From Firm-04 sp946413695 (lineage in GTDB: Bacteria > Bacillota > Clostridia > Oscillospirales > Ruminococcaceae), in assembly GCA_946413695.1 (NCBI GenBank), contig CAMKLV010000054.1:1-24467 (forward strand): a stretch of 24,467 nucleotides of DNA, written 5' to 3'. Both the position numbers and the translations under genes were made by a program. The notes beneath the pieces were generated by a model. The model was not told the DNA's origin. It ran no database searches and saw only the letters and a list, made by a program, of their open reading frames with translations. This document shows, piece after piece, positions 14,944 through 21,766 of the stretch; position 1 is the first letter of the stretch, and each line of letters opens with the position of its first letter.

Positions 14944-15753
14944 ATGCGTGAATCTGTTTCCCGTCCGCCGCAGAAAAAGCCGAAGCTCGTCAAAGGTCTG
15001 CTGATCGTTTTCACGCTGACGCTCATCAGCTCGTTCGGCATGGCGCTGCTTTCCAATCTGACCGGCGGCTACTCTGTTGTGATGGACAATGAGGACATCG
15101 CGCTGATCCAGCTTGATCCGCCGGAATCCGGCGACCCGCTCGCTGTCATGCACACAACAATGGGCGATATGACCTATGTGCTCTATCCCGAACAGTGCCC
15201 CGAGACCGTTGCAAACTTCTGCAAACTCGCAGAGGCGGGGTACTATAATGATACATATGTATTCCACGTTGAGCCGCAGATTTTCTTCTCCGCAGGCGGC
15301 AAAAATCCTGAGGGCACGCTCTCGGAGACAGAAGCCGCAAGCTCGCAGGAGCGGATTCCGCAGGAGCTTTCTCCGAAGCTCTGGCCGCTGAGAGGCTCGC
15401 TCTGCGCACTGGAGACCAAAACCGAGGGCGGCTTCTGGAAGACGCTGACGAAAACCCGCGACCACTTCACCGGCAGCCGGTTCCTTGTTGTCGATACAGT
15501 CGAGATGAACGAGGAGATGAAGAACGGTCTGCATGTTGAGGATAACGAGGCGCTGAACCGTGTCGGTGAGGCGCTGATCGAAAACGGCGGCATCCCGAAC
15601 TATGCCCAGCAGCTCACAATCTTCGGACAGCTGCAGGACGGCTTCGAGGTGCTCGATGCAATCACCGATGCAAAGGTCACCGGCGAGGGCGAGAACAAAA
15701 AGCCAGCCGAGGAGATTCGCATCACTAGCATTGAGATTACAAAAGCGCCCTAA
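14944..15753 (+). CDS. Membrane-anchored cyclophilin-like protein, catalytic Arg missing
   Basis: A 269-residue protein with a basic N-terminus and one transmembrane anchor (about residues 16-38), then a cyclophilin-type peptidyl-prolyl isomerase domain facing outside. Family features are present: TTMGDMTYVLYPEQCPETVANFC matches the start of cyclophilin domains, and FGQLQDGFEVLDAI matches the conserved end. The active-site strand is altered: where the next gene has FHRVVDGFVMQGG, this one has FHVEPQIFFSAGG at about 107-119. The catalytic Arg is replaced by Val and the Gln of QGG by Ala. It probably works as a chaperone or binding protein rather than an isomerase (inference). Strong own promoter; directly upstream of an intact surface cyclophilin. 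Confidence 0.82.
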   Translation: MRESVSRPPQKKPKLVKGLLIVFTLTLISSFGMALLSNLTGGYSVVMDNEDIALIQLDPPESGDPLAVMHTTMGDMTYVLYPEQCPETVANFCKLAEAGYYNDTYVFHVEPQIFFSAGGKNPEGTLSETEAASSQERIPQELSPKLWPLRGSLCALETKTEGGFWKTLTKTRDHFTGSRFLVVDTVEMNEEMKNGLHVEDNEALNRVGEALIENGGIPNYAQQLTIFGQLQDGFEVLDAITDAKVTGEGENKKPAEEIRITSIEITKAP

Positions 15754-15755
15754 AA

Positions 15756-15780
15756 GTTACAATTCTGTAACCGGTACTTT
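15756..15780 (+). terminator. Weak hairpin after the first cyclophilin gene
   Basis: GTTACA ATTC TGTAAC (15756-15771), flanked by AAAA on the left and CTTTT shortly to the right, two bases after the stop codon. It is a plausible but weak terminator. Confidence 0.4.
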
Positions 15781-15898
15781 TGTGCATTCTCATAAAGAAC
15801 AGCTGTTTTTCCGCCGCTGATTTCCTTCATATTGCTGTAAAACCGCTGCCCGCAGGTAACATTTCTTAGAAAAAGATAACAGAATCCTGAAATTTTCC

Positions 15899-15927
15899 TT
15901 TACAAACGGAAAAAAACGTGATATAAT
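15899..15927 (+). promoter_or_regulatory. Sigma-A promoter for the lipoprotein cyclophilin gene
   Basis: TTTACA (15899-15904), 17-base spacer, TATAAT (15922-15927). The leader is about 70 bases. Confidence 0.88.
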
Positions 15928-15940
15928 ATGAGTGTTATGG

Positions 15941-15978
15941 TCCGGTGGGCTAATTGCGCCCTGTCGCAGATCACCGGA
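15941..15978 (+). promoter_or_regulatory. Hairpin in the leader of the lipoprotein cyclophilin mRNA
   Basis: TCCGGTG (15941-15947) pairs with CACCGGA (15972-15978), with a GGC/GCC inner stem. It ends eight bases before the AAGGAG site (15986-15991), so it could influence translation. It matches no riboswitch that I know. Confidence 0.4.
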
Positions 15979-16002
15979 ATCTTACAAGGAGAAAACTGTC
16001 TC

Positions 16003-16812
16003 ATGCGAAAACAGGATCTCAGACGCATCTCTGCCGTACTGCTCAGCAGTGCGATGCTGCTCGGAACGGGCTGCACGCAGAAAACCGTCACGCTTGAAAC
16101 TTCCGATCCCGCCGGTCAGATCGCGGAGCAATCCGTCAGTGTCGGCGATATCGTCAATTTTACGCCCCCGCAGAAGGGCGAGGAAATCGTTGTAATGACC
16201 ATTCAGGATTACGGCGATGTCAAGATTCGGCTCTTTCCGGAGGAATCTCCGAAGGGCGTCGAAAACTTCAAAAAGCTGGTCGAAAGCGGCTTCTATGATG
16301 AGCTGATCTTCCACCGCGTTGTGGACGGCTTCGTCATGCAGGGCGGCGACCCCAGAGGCGACGGCACCGGCGGTGTCGATGCATGGGGCAGCAATACCGG
16401 CTTTGCGCAAACCATCTCCGGGCATCTCTGCCATGTGACCGGCGCGGTCGCCTATGCGATCGGGCAGGATAAACTGAACAAGAGTCAGTTCTATATCGTC
16501 ACAGGTCAGGAATGTACGCCCGATTATCTCCAGCAGCTCCGTGATGCTGCCGGCATTGTCCTCTCTCCCGAGCTGACACAGCTCTATCAGAATGCCGGCG
16601 GACAGCCGTTCCTTGACGGCGGCTACGAAGTCTTCGGTCAGGTCTTTGACGGACTGGAGCACTGCCTCGCGATCCAGAAGGTCGCGGTGGACGGCAACTC
16701 CAAACCGAAAAAGCCCGTTGTGATCGAGAAGGCAATCGTCACGGAATATGACGGTGCAGCGCCGCACTGGCGCAACGCCGCCGGAGAGGAAATCACTGTT
16801 TCCTCGGATTAA
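16003..16812 (+). CDS. Lipoprotein cyclophilin-type peptidyl-prolyl isomerase
   Basis: A 269-residue secreted lipoprotein. The signal peptide has a basic start (MRKQDLRR), a hydrophobic core and a lipobox LGTGC with lipidated Cys24. The cyclophilin domain starts near residue 64 (VVMTIQDYGDVKIRLFPE) and has the active site FHRVVDGFVMQGGDP with catalytic Arg105, plus FGQVFDGLEHC near the end. A stretch of about 30 extra residues (around 185-215) interrupts the usual domain. It should catalyse proline isomerisation in proteins folding outside the membrane. The start at 16003 follows AAGGAG (11-base spacing); an upstream extension of the frame to 15928 overlaps the promoter and is rejected. It follows a second cyclophilin-like gene but has its own promoter. 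Confidence 0.93.
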   Translation: MRKQDLRRISAVLLSSAMLLGTGCTQKTVTLETSDPAGQIAEQSVSVGDIVNFTPPQKGEEIVVMTIQDYGDVKIRLFPEESPKGVENFKKLVESGFYDELIFHRVVDGFVMQGGDPRGDGTGGVDAWGSNTGFAQTISGHLCHVTGAVAYAIGQDKLNKSQFYIVTGQECTPDYLQQLRDAAGIVLSPELTQLYQNAGGQPFLDGGYEVFGQVFDGLEHCLAIQKVAVDGNSKPKKPVVIEKAIVTEYDGAAPHWRNAAGEEITVSSD

Positions 16813-16929
16813 ACAGCGAAGGATGATGGATTCATTTTGGATACGATAATGGAAACGGCGGCGAATACAGAAACACACTCGCCTGCTGAAAATAAAAACG
16901 ATATGTGTCATGAACAAGGAGATCAAGCC

Positions 16930-18270
16930 GTGAAAACACCAGAGAAATTTGTCATCAGCGGCGGCAGAGTGCTGCACGGCGAGGTGGAGATCAGCGGTGC
17001 CAAAAATGCAGTTGTTGCAATTTTGCCCGCAACAATCCTCGCAGACGAACCGTGCATCATTGAAAATGTGCCGGAAATCAGCGATGTCACGATCAGCATC
17101 CAGATCCTGCGGGAGCTCGGTGCAAAGGTCGAGTATATCGCACCGCATACCTACCGGATTGATACGCGCAGCATCCTCAACCACTGCGTTCCTTATGAGA
17201 GCGCAAGAAGAATGCGTGCTTCTTATTATTTCATGGGCGCGCTGCTCGGCAAGTTCGGGCACTGCCGCGTCTCCAGACCGGGCGGATGTCCGCTCGGCGA
17301 CCGTCCGATCGACCAGCACATGAAGGCATTTGCCAAGCTCGGTGCGGATTGCAGACAGGATCGCGGCATGATCGACATCACCACGCCGAACGGGCTCAAG
17401 GGCAATCAGATCTTCTTTGACTGTGTCACGGTCGGTGCAACGATGAATGCGATCCTCGCAGCGGTCAAGGCGGACGGTCTGACAATCATCGAGAACGCTG
17501 CAAAAGAGCCGCATATCGTCGATCTTGCGAGCTTTTTGAATTCCATGGGCGCTGACATCATGGGTGCCGGCACCGATACCATCAAAATCCGCGGCGTCAA
17601 GTATCTGCGCGGTACAAGCTACGCTGTGATCCCCGATCAGATTGAGGCAGGCACCTATATGGTCGCTGCAGCCGCAACCGGCGGCGATGTCCTCATCAAG
17701 AACGTCATCCCGAAGCATCTGGAATCCATCATCTCTGTCATGGAGAAGATCGGCGTCAAGATCGAGCAGTTTGACGATGCTGTCCGCGTTTCCGTGGACG
17801 GTCCGCTTGTCAAGACAAGCATCAAAACACGCCCGCATCCCGGTTTCCCGACCGATATGCAGCCGCAGATCTCCGCGCTGCTCTGCCTTGCAGAAGGCAC
17901 CAGCATGATCAAGGAGGGCGTCTCCGAGCAGCGTTTCCAGTATGTCGATGAGCTGCGCAGAATGGGCGCCGATATTCAGGTAGACGGCAAGGTCGCTGTC
18001 ATTGAGGGAACCGGCAAGCTCACAGGCGCGCCCGTCAAGGCGTGTGACCTGCGTGCAGGTGCAGCCCTGATGATCGCCGGTCTCGCTGCAAGCGGCATCA
18101 CAACGATTGAAGATATTTTCCATATCGAACGCGGCTATGCGGATATGGAAGGAAAGCTCCGTGCGCTCGGTGCATGCATCGAAAAAAAACCGATCACTCC
18201 GGTGACGAAGCAAAATGAGCCGATCATTCAGGAGGTTCAGCCGGAAAAGCCGCATCAGGACGCGGTATAA
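16930..18270 (+). CDS. murA: UDP-N-acetylglucosamine 1-carboxyvinyltransferase
   Basis: A 446-residue MurA, the enzyme that transfers enolpyruvate from PEP to UDP-GlcNAc in the first committed step of peptidoglycan synthesis. Visible features are GEVEISGAKNAVVA near the start with the conserved Lys25-Asn26, and the catalytic loop RPGGCPLGDRPIDQH with Cys120, the fosfomycin target. I chose the GTG at 16930 because AAGGAG lies eight bases before it and MurA proteins begin just ahead of the FVISGG strand. An in-frame TTG at 16837 would add 31 polar residues that the family lacks. The window does not show whether a second MurA paralogue exists, as is common in Firmicutes. It heads a long run of plus-strand genes. 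Confidence 0.95.
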   Translation: MKTPEKFVISGGRVLHGEVEISGAKNAVVAILPATILADEPCIIENVPEISDVTISIQILRELGAKVEYIAPHTYRIDTRSILNHCVPYESARRMRASYYFMGALLGKFGHCRVSRPGGCPLGDRPIDQHMKAFAKLGADCRQDRGMIDITTPNGLKGNQIFFDCVTVGATMNAILAAVKADGLTIIENAAKEPHIVDLASFLNSMGADIMGAGTDTIKIRGVKYLRGTSYAVIPDQIEAGTYMVAAAATGGDVLIKNVIPKHLESIISVMEKIGVKIEQFDDAVRVSVDGPLVKTSIKTRPHPGFPTDMQPQISALLCLAEGTSMIKEGVSEQRFQYVDELRRMGADIQVDGKVAVIEGTGKLTGAPVKACDLRAGAALMIAGLAASGITTIEDIFHIERGYADMEGKLRALGACIEKKPITPVTKQNEPIIQEVQPEKPHQDAV

Positions 18271-18280
18271 TTGGAAACTC

Positions 18281-18312
18281 ACAGGGCGGACGGTTGTTTC
18301 GCCCTGTTTGTA
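18281..18312 (+). terminator. Hairpin between murA and the MBL gene
   Basis: ACAGGGCG (18281-18288) pairs with CGCCCTGT (18300-18307) and is followed by TTGTATATA. It could partly terminate murA transcripts or act as an attenuator before the downstream genes. Confidence 0.5.
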
Positions 18313-18330
18313 TATACAGGAAGGATGTGC

Positions 18331-19119
18331 ATGCACTTGGCGCGGATCTATCCGCTGTTCAGCGGCAGCGCGGGAAATGCCGAGTTTATCGGTACGCCGT
18401 CGGGCGGGATCCTGATCGACTGCGGCGTCTCGGCAAGGCGTGTGACGCAGGCGCTCGAACGCTGCAATGTCCCCGCGCAGGCGGTACAGGGCATTTTCAT
18501 CACACATGATCACAGCGACCATGTTGCCGGATTGCGCGTATTTGCGAAGAAATACGGCATCCCTGTATATGCACAGCCGATCACGCGGCAGTGTCTCTAT
18601 GACGGAAAAAATCTCGAGCCGGAGCAGGAATGCCGGGAACTGACCGGCACTGTTGAATGCGCCGGTATCCGCGTGACACCCTTTGCCACATCCCACGATA
18701 CCGCCCAGAGCTGCGGTTACCGCATGGAACTGCCGGACGGCAGAACCTGCGCTGTCTGCACCGATCTGGGATATGTCTCGGAGGAGGTCAGCGCCGCGCT
18801 TTCAGGCTGCGATCTTGTCCTGCTCGAAGCAAATTATGACAAGGAGATGCTCCGCACAGGTCCCTACCCCGGATATCTCAAAATGCGGATCGCCTCGGAG
18901 GTCGGGCACCTCTCGAATGATGACTGCGCAGCCGCCGCGGAAATGCTCCTGCAGAGCGGCACCACACGCCTGATCCTCGGGCATCTGAGTCAGCACAACA
19001 ATCTGCCGGCGCTCGCCGAATCGACAGTTGAGCGTGCACTGAGCAGCTTTCGCCGCGGCAGCGATTACCTGCTGCAAACTGCGCCGCCGGAAACAGAGGG
19101 GAGGATGATCGGATTTTGA
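18331..19119 (+). CDS. MBL-fold metallohydrolase, WalJ/YycJ family
   Basis: A 262-residue metallo-beta-lactamase fold protein with the metal motif THDHSDH at residues 58-64 (His59, His61, Asp63, His64), DLGYVSEEV around the middle and the later EVGHLSNDDC and LGHLSQHNN histidines. Length and the opening LYPLFSGSAGN-type strand (here IYPLFSGSAGN) match WalJ/YycJ, a family of putative exonucleases tied to cell-wall/cell-division control in Firmicutes. In Bacilli and many clostridia these genes lie near rlmH, as here. The start at 18331 has AGGAAGG six bases upstream; an ATG at 18325 is possible. It overlaps rlmH by one base. Confidence 0.88.
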   Translation: MHLARIYPLFSGSAGNAEFIGTPSGGILIDCGVSARRVTQALERCNVPAQAVQGIFITHDHSDHVAGLRVFAKKYGIPVYAQPITRQCLYDGKNLEPEQECRELTGTVECAGIRVTPFATSHDTAQSCGYRMELPDGRTCAVCTDLGYVSEEVSAALSGCDLVLLEANYDKEMLRTGPYPGYLKMRIASEVGHLSNDDCAAAAEMLLQSGTTRLILGHLSQHNNLPALAESTVERALSSFRRGSDYLLQTAPPETEGRMIGF

Positions 19120-19592
19120 TGCAGATTCATCTGATTACAGTCGGCAAGCTCAAGGAGAAATGGCTCCGCGACGCCTATGCCGAATATGAGAAGCGGCTGC
19201 AGCGCTACTGCCGCCTGACCCTGACGGAGCTGCCGGAATCGCGACTCTCTGAGTCCCCTGCCGATGCGGAAATCGCTGCGGCACTGACGCAGGAGGGCAA
19301 GGCGATCCTGCACGCCTGCCGCGGAAAGATCATTGCGCTGTGCATTGAGGGAAAACTGCGCAGCAGCGAGGAATTTGCGCAGATGCTCGACAGCGCCGCG
19401 GTCTCCGGTGACAGCACCGTGAGCTTTGTGATCGGTTCGAGCTTCGGTCTTTCGGATGAGGTCAAAAAGGCAGCAGATATGCGCTTTTCGATGTCGCCGA
19501 TGACTTTCACCCACCAGATCGCCCGCGTCCTGCTGATGGAACAGCTTTACCGCGCATTCCAGATCAGCACCGGCGGAAAATATCACAAATAA
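19119..19592 (+). CDS. rlmH: 23S rRNA (pseudouridine1915-N3)-methyltransferase
   Basis: A 157-residue SPOUT methyltransferase that methylates pseudouridine 1915 in helix 69 of 23S rRNA. The start MQIHLITVGKLKEKW and the end MTFTHQIARVLLMEQLYRAFQISTGGKYHK contain the family landmarks, including the knot motif FVIGSSFGLSDEV. Length is exactly typical. The ATG at 19119 shares its first base with the stop of the preceding gene (TGATG), so translation is probably coupled; the RBS (GGGGAGG) is inside the upstream gene. Confidence 0.96.
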   Translation: MQIHLITVGKLKEKWLRDAYAEYEKRLQRYCRLTLTELPESRLSESPADAEIAAALTQEGKAILHACRGKIIALCIEGKLRSSEEFAQMLDSAAVSGDSTVSFVIGSSFGLSDEVKKAADMRFSMSPMTFTHQIARVLLMEQLYRAFQISTGGKYHK

Positions 19593-19605
19593 AGGAGTAT
19601 CACGC

Positions 19606-20097
19606 ATGATTGGACAGGTTCTGATTGAAGGGGTTGTTGCCTGCTTTATCGTTTTGATGGCATGCGTTGTCGGCATTGCAAACGGTCCCGCCGGGCTGGT
19701 GTGCCTCTATGAAAAAGAAGTGCAGCAGCGAGTTGTCGAGCGCGGACTGACCACTGAAGCCCGCATCAGGCGCAGCGTGAGACTGTTCCGGCTGTTCGGC
19801 ATCCTGCCGTTTTTCCTCTTTGTCATGATTGCTGTCTACGGCATCAACGGCGCACGCGGATTCAGCGAAGGCTTCTGGCAGATTCTCGTGATTCTGCTGA
19901 CGGAAGGTCTGTTCGACCGCCTGTTCATCGACTGGTACTGGGTCGGAAAAACAAAAGCGTGGATCATCCCGGGAACGGAGGATCTCATGCCCTATATCTA
20001 CGGAAAAACTCTGATTGGAAAATGGGTTTTCACGCTGGTCGGTTATCCGGTCTGCGCGGCAATCCTTGCAGCAATCATGAACCTGATACTGAAATAA
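19606..20097 (+). CDS. Integral membrane protein of unknown function
   Basis: A 163-residue protein with about four hydrophobic segments (roughly 3-30, 62-82, 90-112 and 138-161), separated by a basic stretch (TEARIRRSVRLFRLF) and a Trp/Asp-rich loop (FIDWYWVGKTKAWIIPGTEDL). I recognise no catalytic motif. The start follows AAAGGAG. It lies 13 bases after rlmH and 18 bases before the next gene, so it is probably co-transcribed with both, but this gives no clear function. Confidence 0.85.
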   Translation: MIGQVLIEGVVACFIVLMACVVGIANGPAGLVCLYEKEVQQRVVERGLTTEARIRRSVRLFRLFGILPFFLFVMIAVYGINGARGFSEGFWQILVILLTEGLFDRLFIDWYWVGKTKAWIIPGTEDLMPYIYGKTLIGKWVFTLVGYPVCAAILAAIMNLILK

Positions 20098-20115
20098 CCG
20101 GAAGGAGTGTTTTAC

Positions 20116-20436
20116 ATGATCTATCCTGAAATTCAGGCGACAGCAAACGCGATTGCCAAGCTCGGCAAGCCGCTCAAGATTTATCTGATCAGCCACAAAA
20201 CAAATCACGCAACCAATGAGCTGATCAGCTTCAAGCTCGCAGTGATCGTGCCGGATGATACAAAGAGCATTTCCGAGCTGGAATGCTTCCTTTATACGGC
20301 GGTAGACTGCGATTATCCCTATGATCTCGTGCTCTACACGCAGAGCGAGTGGGAGACGCTTTCGGAGGATCCGCGGACATTTGCATGGTCAATTCGTGAG
20401 ACAGGAGGTGTGCTGTATGAGCAGGGGCTTTCGTGA
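20116..20436 (+). CDS. Degenerate minimal nucleotidyltransferase (MNT-like)
   Basis: A 106-residue protein placed directly before, and overlapping, a HEPN gene, the arrangement of HEPN-MNT pairs. The C-terminal half follows the MNT pattern (YPYDLVLYTQSEWETLSEDPRTFAWSIRETG and a final GVLYEQG). The N-terminal catalytic region does not: in place of the GSRARG...SDxDL motif it has KIYLISHKTNHATNELISFKLAVIV, without the Gly-Ser or the paired metal-binding aspartates. So it probably kept the fold but lost nucleotide transfer. The ATG at 20116 follows GGAAGGAG. Assignment as MNT rests on context and partial pattern and should be tested by structure comparison. Confidence 0.65.
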   Translation: MIYPEIQATANAIAKLGKPLKIYLISHKTNHATNELISFKLAVIVPDDTKSISELECFLYTAVDCDYPYDLVLYTQSEWETLSEDPRTFAWSIRETGGVLYEQGLS

Positions 20437-20860
20437 TGGAGACAGCAAGCGCTACTTCGACTGGCTCTATTATGCCGCGATTGATCTGCGTGCGGCAAAG
20501 CTGCTGCTCGACGATGCGCGCTGCTATAATATCATCTCGTTCCACTGTCAGCAATGCGTGGAAAAGGCGCTGAAGGGCTATCTGCTCTGGCGCAGACACC
20601 GTCTCTATGACGGCCACAACCTGCCGTTCCTGTGCAAGCAGGCAATGCAGGAGGATCCGCATTTCCGCGACCGCATCGCGCTGTGCAGCGAGATCAACCA
20701 CTACTACATTGAATCGCGCTACCCTGCCGACTTCCTGCTTTCTCTGGATGAGGAATCCGTGCAGAAGCTGATCGTCGATACAACGGATATGCTGACCTTT
20801 GTCAACAGCCTTGTCAAGTTCGATTTCACCAGCTATCACGCGAAAAAAGCAGCAGGATAA
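20417..20860 (+). CDS. HEPN domain protein
   Basis: A 147-residue all-helical HEPN (PF05168 type) protein. The landmarks are FDWLYYAAIDLRAAKLLL, the second-helix block FHCQQCVEKALKGYLL, the GHNLPFL turn, and the EINHYYIESRYP segment. HEPN proteins partner small nucleotidyltransferases; some are RNases with an R-x4-6-H motif. The only such spacing here is RLYDGH, not in the usual late position, so catalytic RNase activity is doubtful. The start lies seven bases after AGGAGGTG, and the gene overlaps the MNT-like gene by 20 bases, so the two are tightly coupled. It ends 10 bases before the CYTH gene. Confidence 0.88.
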   Translation: MSRGFRDGDSKRYFDWLYYAAIDLRAAKLLLDDARCYNIISFHCQQCVEKALKGYLLWRRHRLYDGHNLPFLCKQAMQEDPHFRDRIALCSEINHYYIESRYPADFLLSLDEESVQKLIVDTTDMLTFVNSLVKFDFTSYHAKKAAG

Positions 20861-20870
20861 CGGTGTATCT

Positions 20871-21494
20871 ATGGAACGTGAATACAAATGGATGATCCCG
20901 CAGGACACCCTTGCCGCCCTCGCAGATTTTCTGCATCAGGAACAGACGCGGCTCTCGCATGAGATGCTGCACATGGCAGCGGTCTACTATGACACCGAGG
21001 ATGATCTGGTTTACAAAAACGGCGCGGCGCTGCGCATCCGGCAGGAGAATGACCGCTCGGTCTGCTGCATGAAGCGCACACTGAAAAAAGAGGGTGCACA
21101 GGCGCTGCGCGAGGAGTATGAAGTCGAAGCAGCAACGCTTGCCGAGGGACTGAAAAAGCTCCCCGCAGCAGGCGCGCCGCAGGAACTTTGTGATCTGCTC
21201 TCGGGGCAGCAGTTCCGTGAGCTCGGAAGAACGGATTTCATCCGCAACTGTTATCTGCTTGAAATCAGCGCAGATGCGTTATTTACCGCAGAATTTGCCG
21301 TGGATGTCGGCGCGCTGGGCGCAAGCGGCGCGATGCAGTCCTTTGAGGAGCTGGAACTGGAACTCAAATCCGGCGACACCGCTGCATTCATCGCCTACGC
21401 TGAAATGCTCGAGCGGAAATTTGCGCTGATCCCACAGAAGCGCTCAAAGCTCGCGCGTGCAATCGCTGCAGCCGCGCAAACAGCTTCTCAGTAA
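20871..21494 (+). CDS. CYTH domain protein (triphosphate tunnel family)
   Basis: A 207-residue protein that opens with MEREYKW, a perfect ExExK signature of CYTH/triphosphate-tunnel enzymes. Other conserved positions are seen in YYDTEDDLVYKNGAALRIR, CCMKRTLK, REEYEVE and ELELELKSGD, and in the closing KRSKLARA. Members hydrolyse inorganic triphosphate, thiamine triphosphate or nucleoside triphosphates, or make cAMP; the substrate cannot be told from sequence. The N-terminal position of ExExK and lack of a CHAD domain resemble stand-alone clostridial forms. The start is set by ExExK; the ribosome binding site is weak, so translation may depend on the HEPN gene 10 bases upstream. Confidence 0.9.
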   Translation: MEREYKWMIPQDTLAALADFLHQEQTRLSHEMLHMAAVYYDTEDDLVYKNGAALRIRQENDRSVCCMKRTLKKEGAQALREEYEVEAATLAEGLKKLPAAGAPQELCDLLSGQQFRELGRTDFIRNCYLLEISADALFTAEFAVDVGALGASGAMQSFEELELELKSGDTAAFIAYAEMLERKFALIPQKRSKLARAIAAAAQTASQ

Positions 21495-21524
21495 CCGACA
21501 GAATTCAATTCGGAGGACATGCAG

Positions 21525-21671
21525 ATGGGGATTTCGGATTTCCTGCACAACATCACACTTCCGTCCGGACTGGAAATGATTGAGCCGGATGCATTTGCGG
21601 AATGTCCGAACCTGAAGCGTCCGGAAATCCCCGAGGGCTGCGATGCCGACGAAGACGCCTTCGGATCATAA
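21525..21671 (+). CDS. Small protein with a BspA-like leucine-rich repeat
   Basis: A 48-residue ORF with a strong GGAGG eight bases before its second ATG (21525; an ATG at 21519 is too close). The middle, LEMIEPDAFAECPNLKRPEI followed by PEG, fits one BspA-type leucine-rich repeat (pattern I..AF..C..L....IP.G). The C-terminus is acidic (DADEDAF). One repeat is too short to form an LRR solenoid, so it is either an independent microprotein or the relic of a longer surface protein. It lies 30 bases after the CYTH gene and just ahead of a dispersed hairpin element. Confidence 0.6.
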   Translation: MGISDFLHNITLPSGLEMIEPDAFAECPNLKRPEIPEGCDADEDAFGS

Positions 21672-21683
21672 GTGCTGAATATT

Positions 21684-21722
21684 GTATCGCTGTGCAGTGA
21701 TTCATAATGGGGCTCCGCAGCC
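21684..21722 (+). repeat. Dispersed hairpin element, copy E3 (short form)
   Basis: GTATCGCTGTGCAGTGATTC, then ATAATGGGGCTCCGCAGCC: the same opening as E1 and E2, with a short GGCT/AGCC hairpin and no long second stem. It separates the LRR-like ORF from the CPBP gene. Confidence 0.7.
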
Positions 21723-21739
21723 AGCGATTCCCTAATATA

Positions 21740-21745
21740 TATAAT
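21740..21745 (+). promoter_or_regulatory. Possible -10 box before the CPBP gene
   Basis: TATAAT in a TAATATATATAAT stretch just downstream of element E3 and about 22 bases before the TTG start. No good -35 is visible. Confidence 0.35.
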
Positions 21746-21766
21746 CTACCCAAAGGATGTGATCCA

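Noticed and set aside
16837..16929. Longer murA starting at TTG 16837
   Set aside because: The extra 31 residues are polar and absent from the family; the GTG at 16930 has an ideal AAGGAG site.
15982..18696. Minus-strand open frame of 904 codons across the cyclophilin, murA and MBL genes
   Set aside because: It runs through three unrelated real genes and the spacers between them, so it must be a codon-bias artefact.
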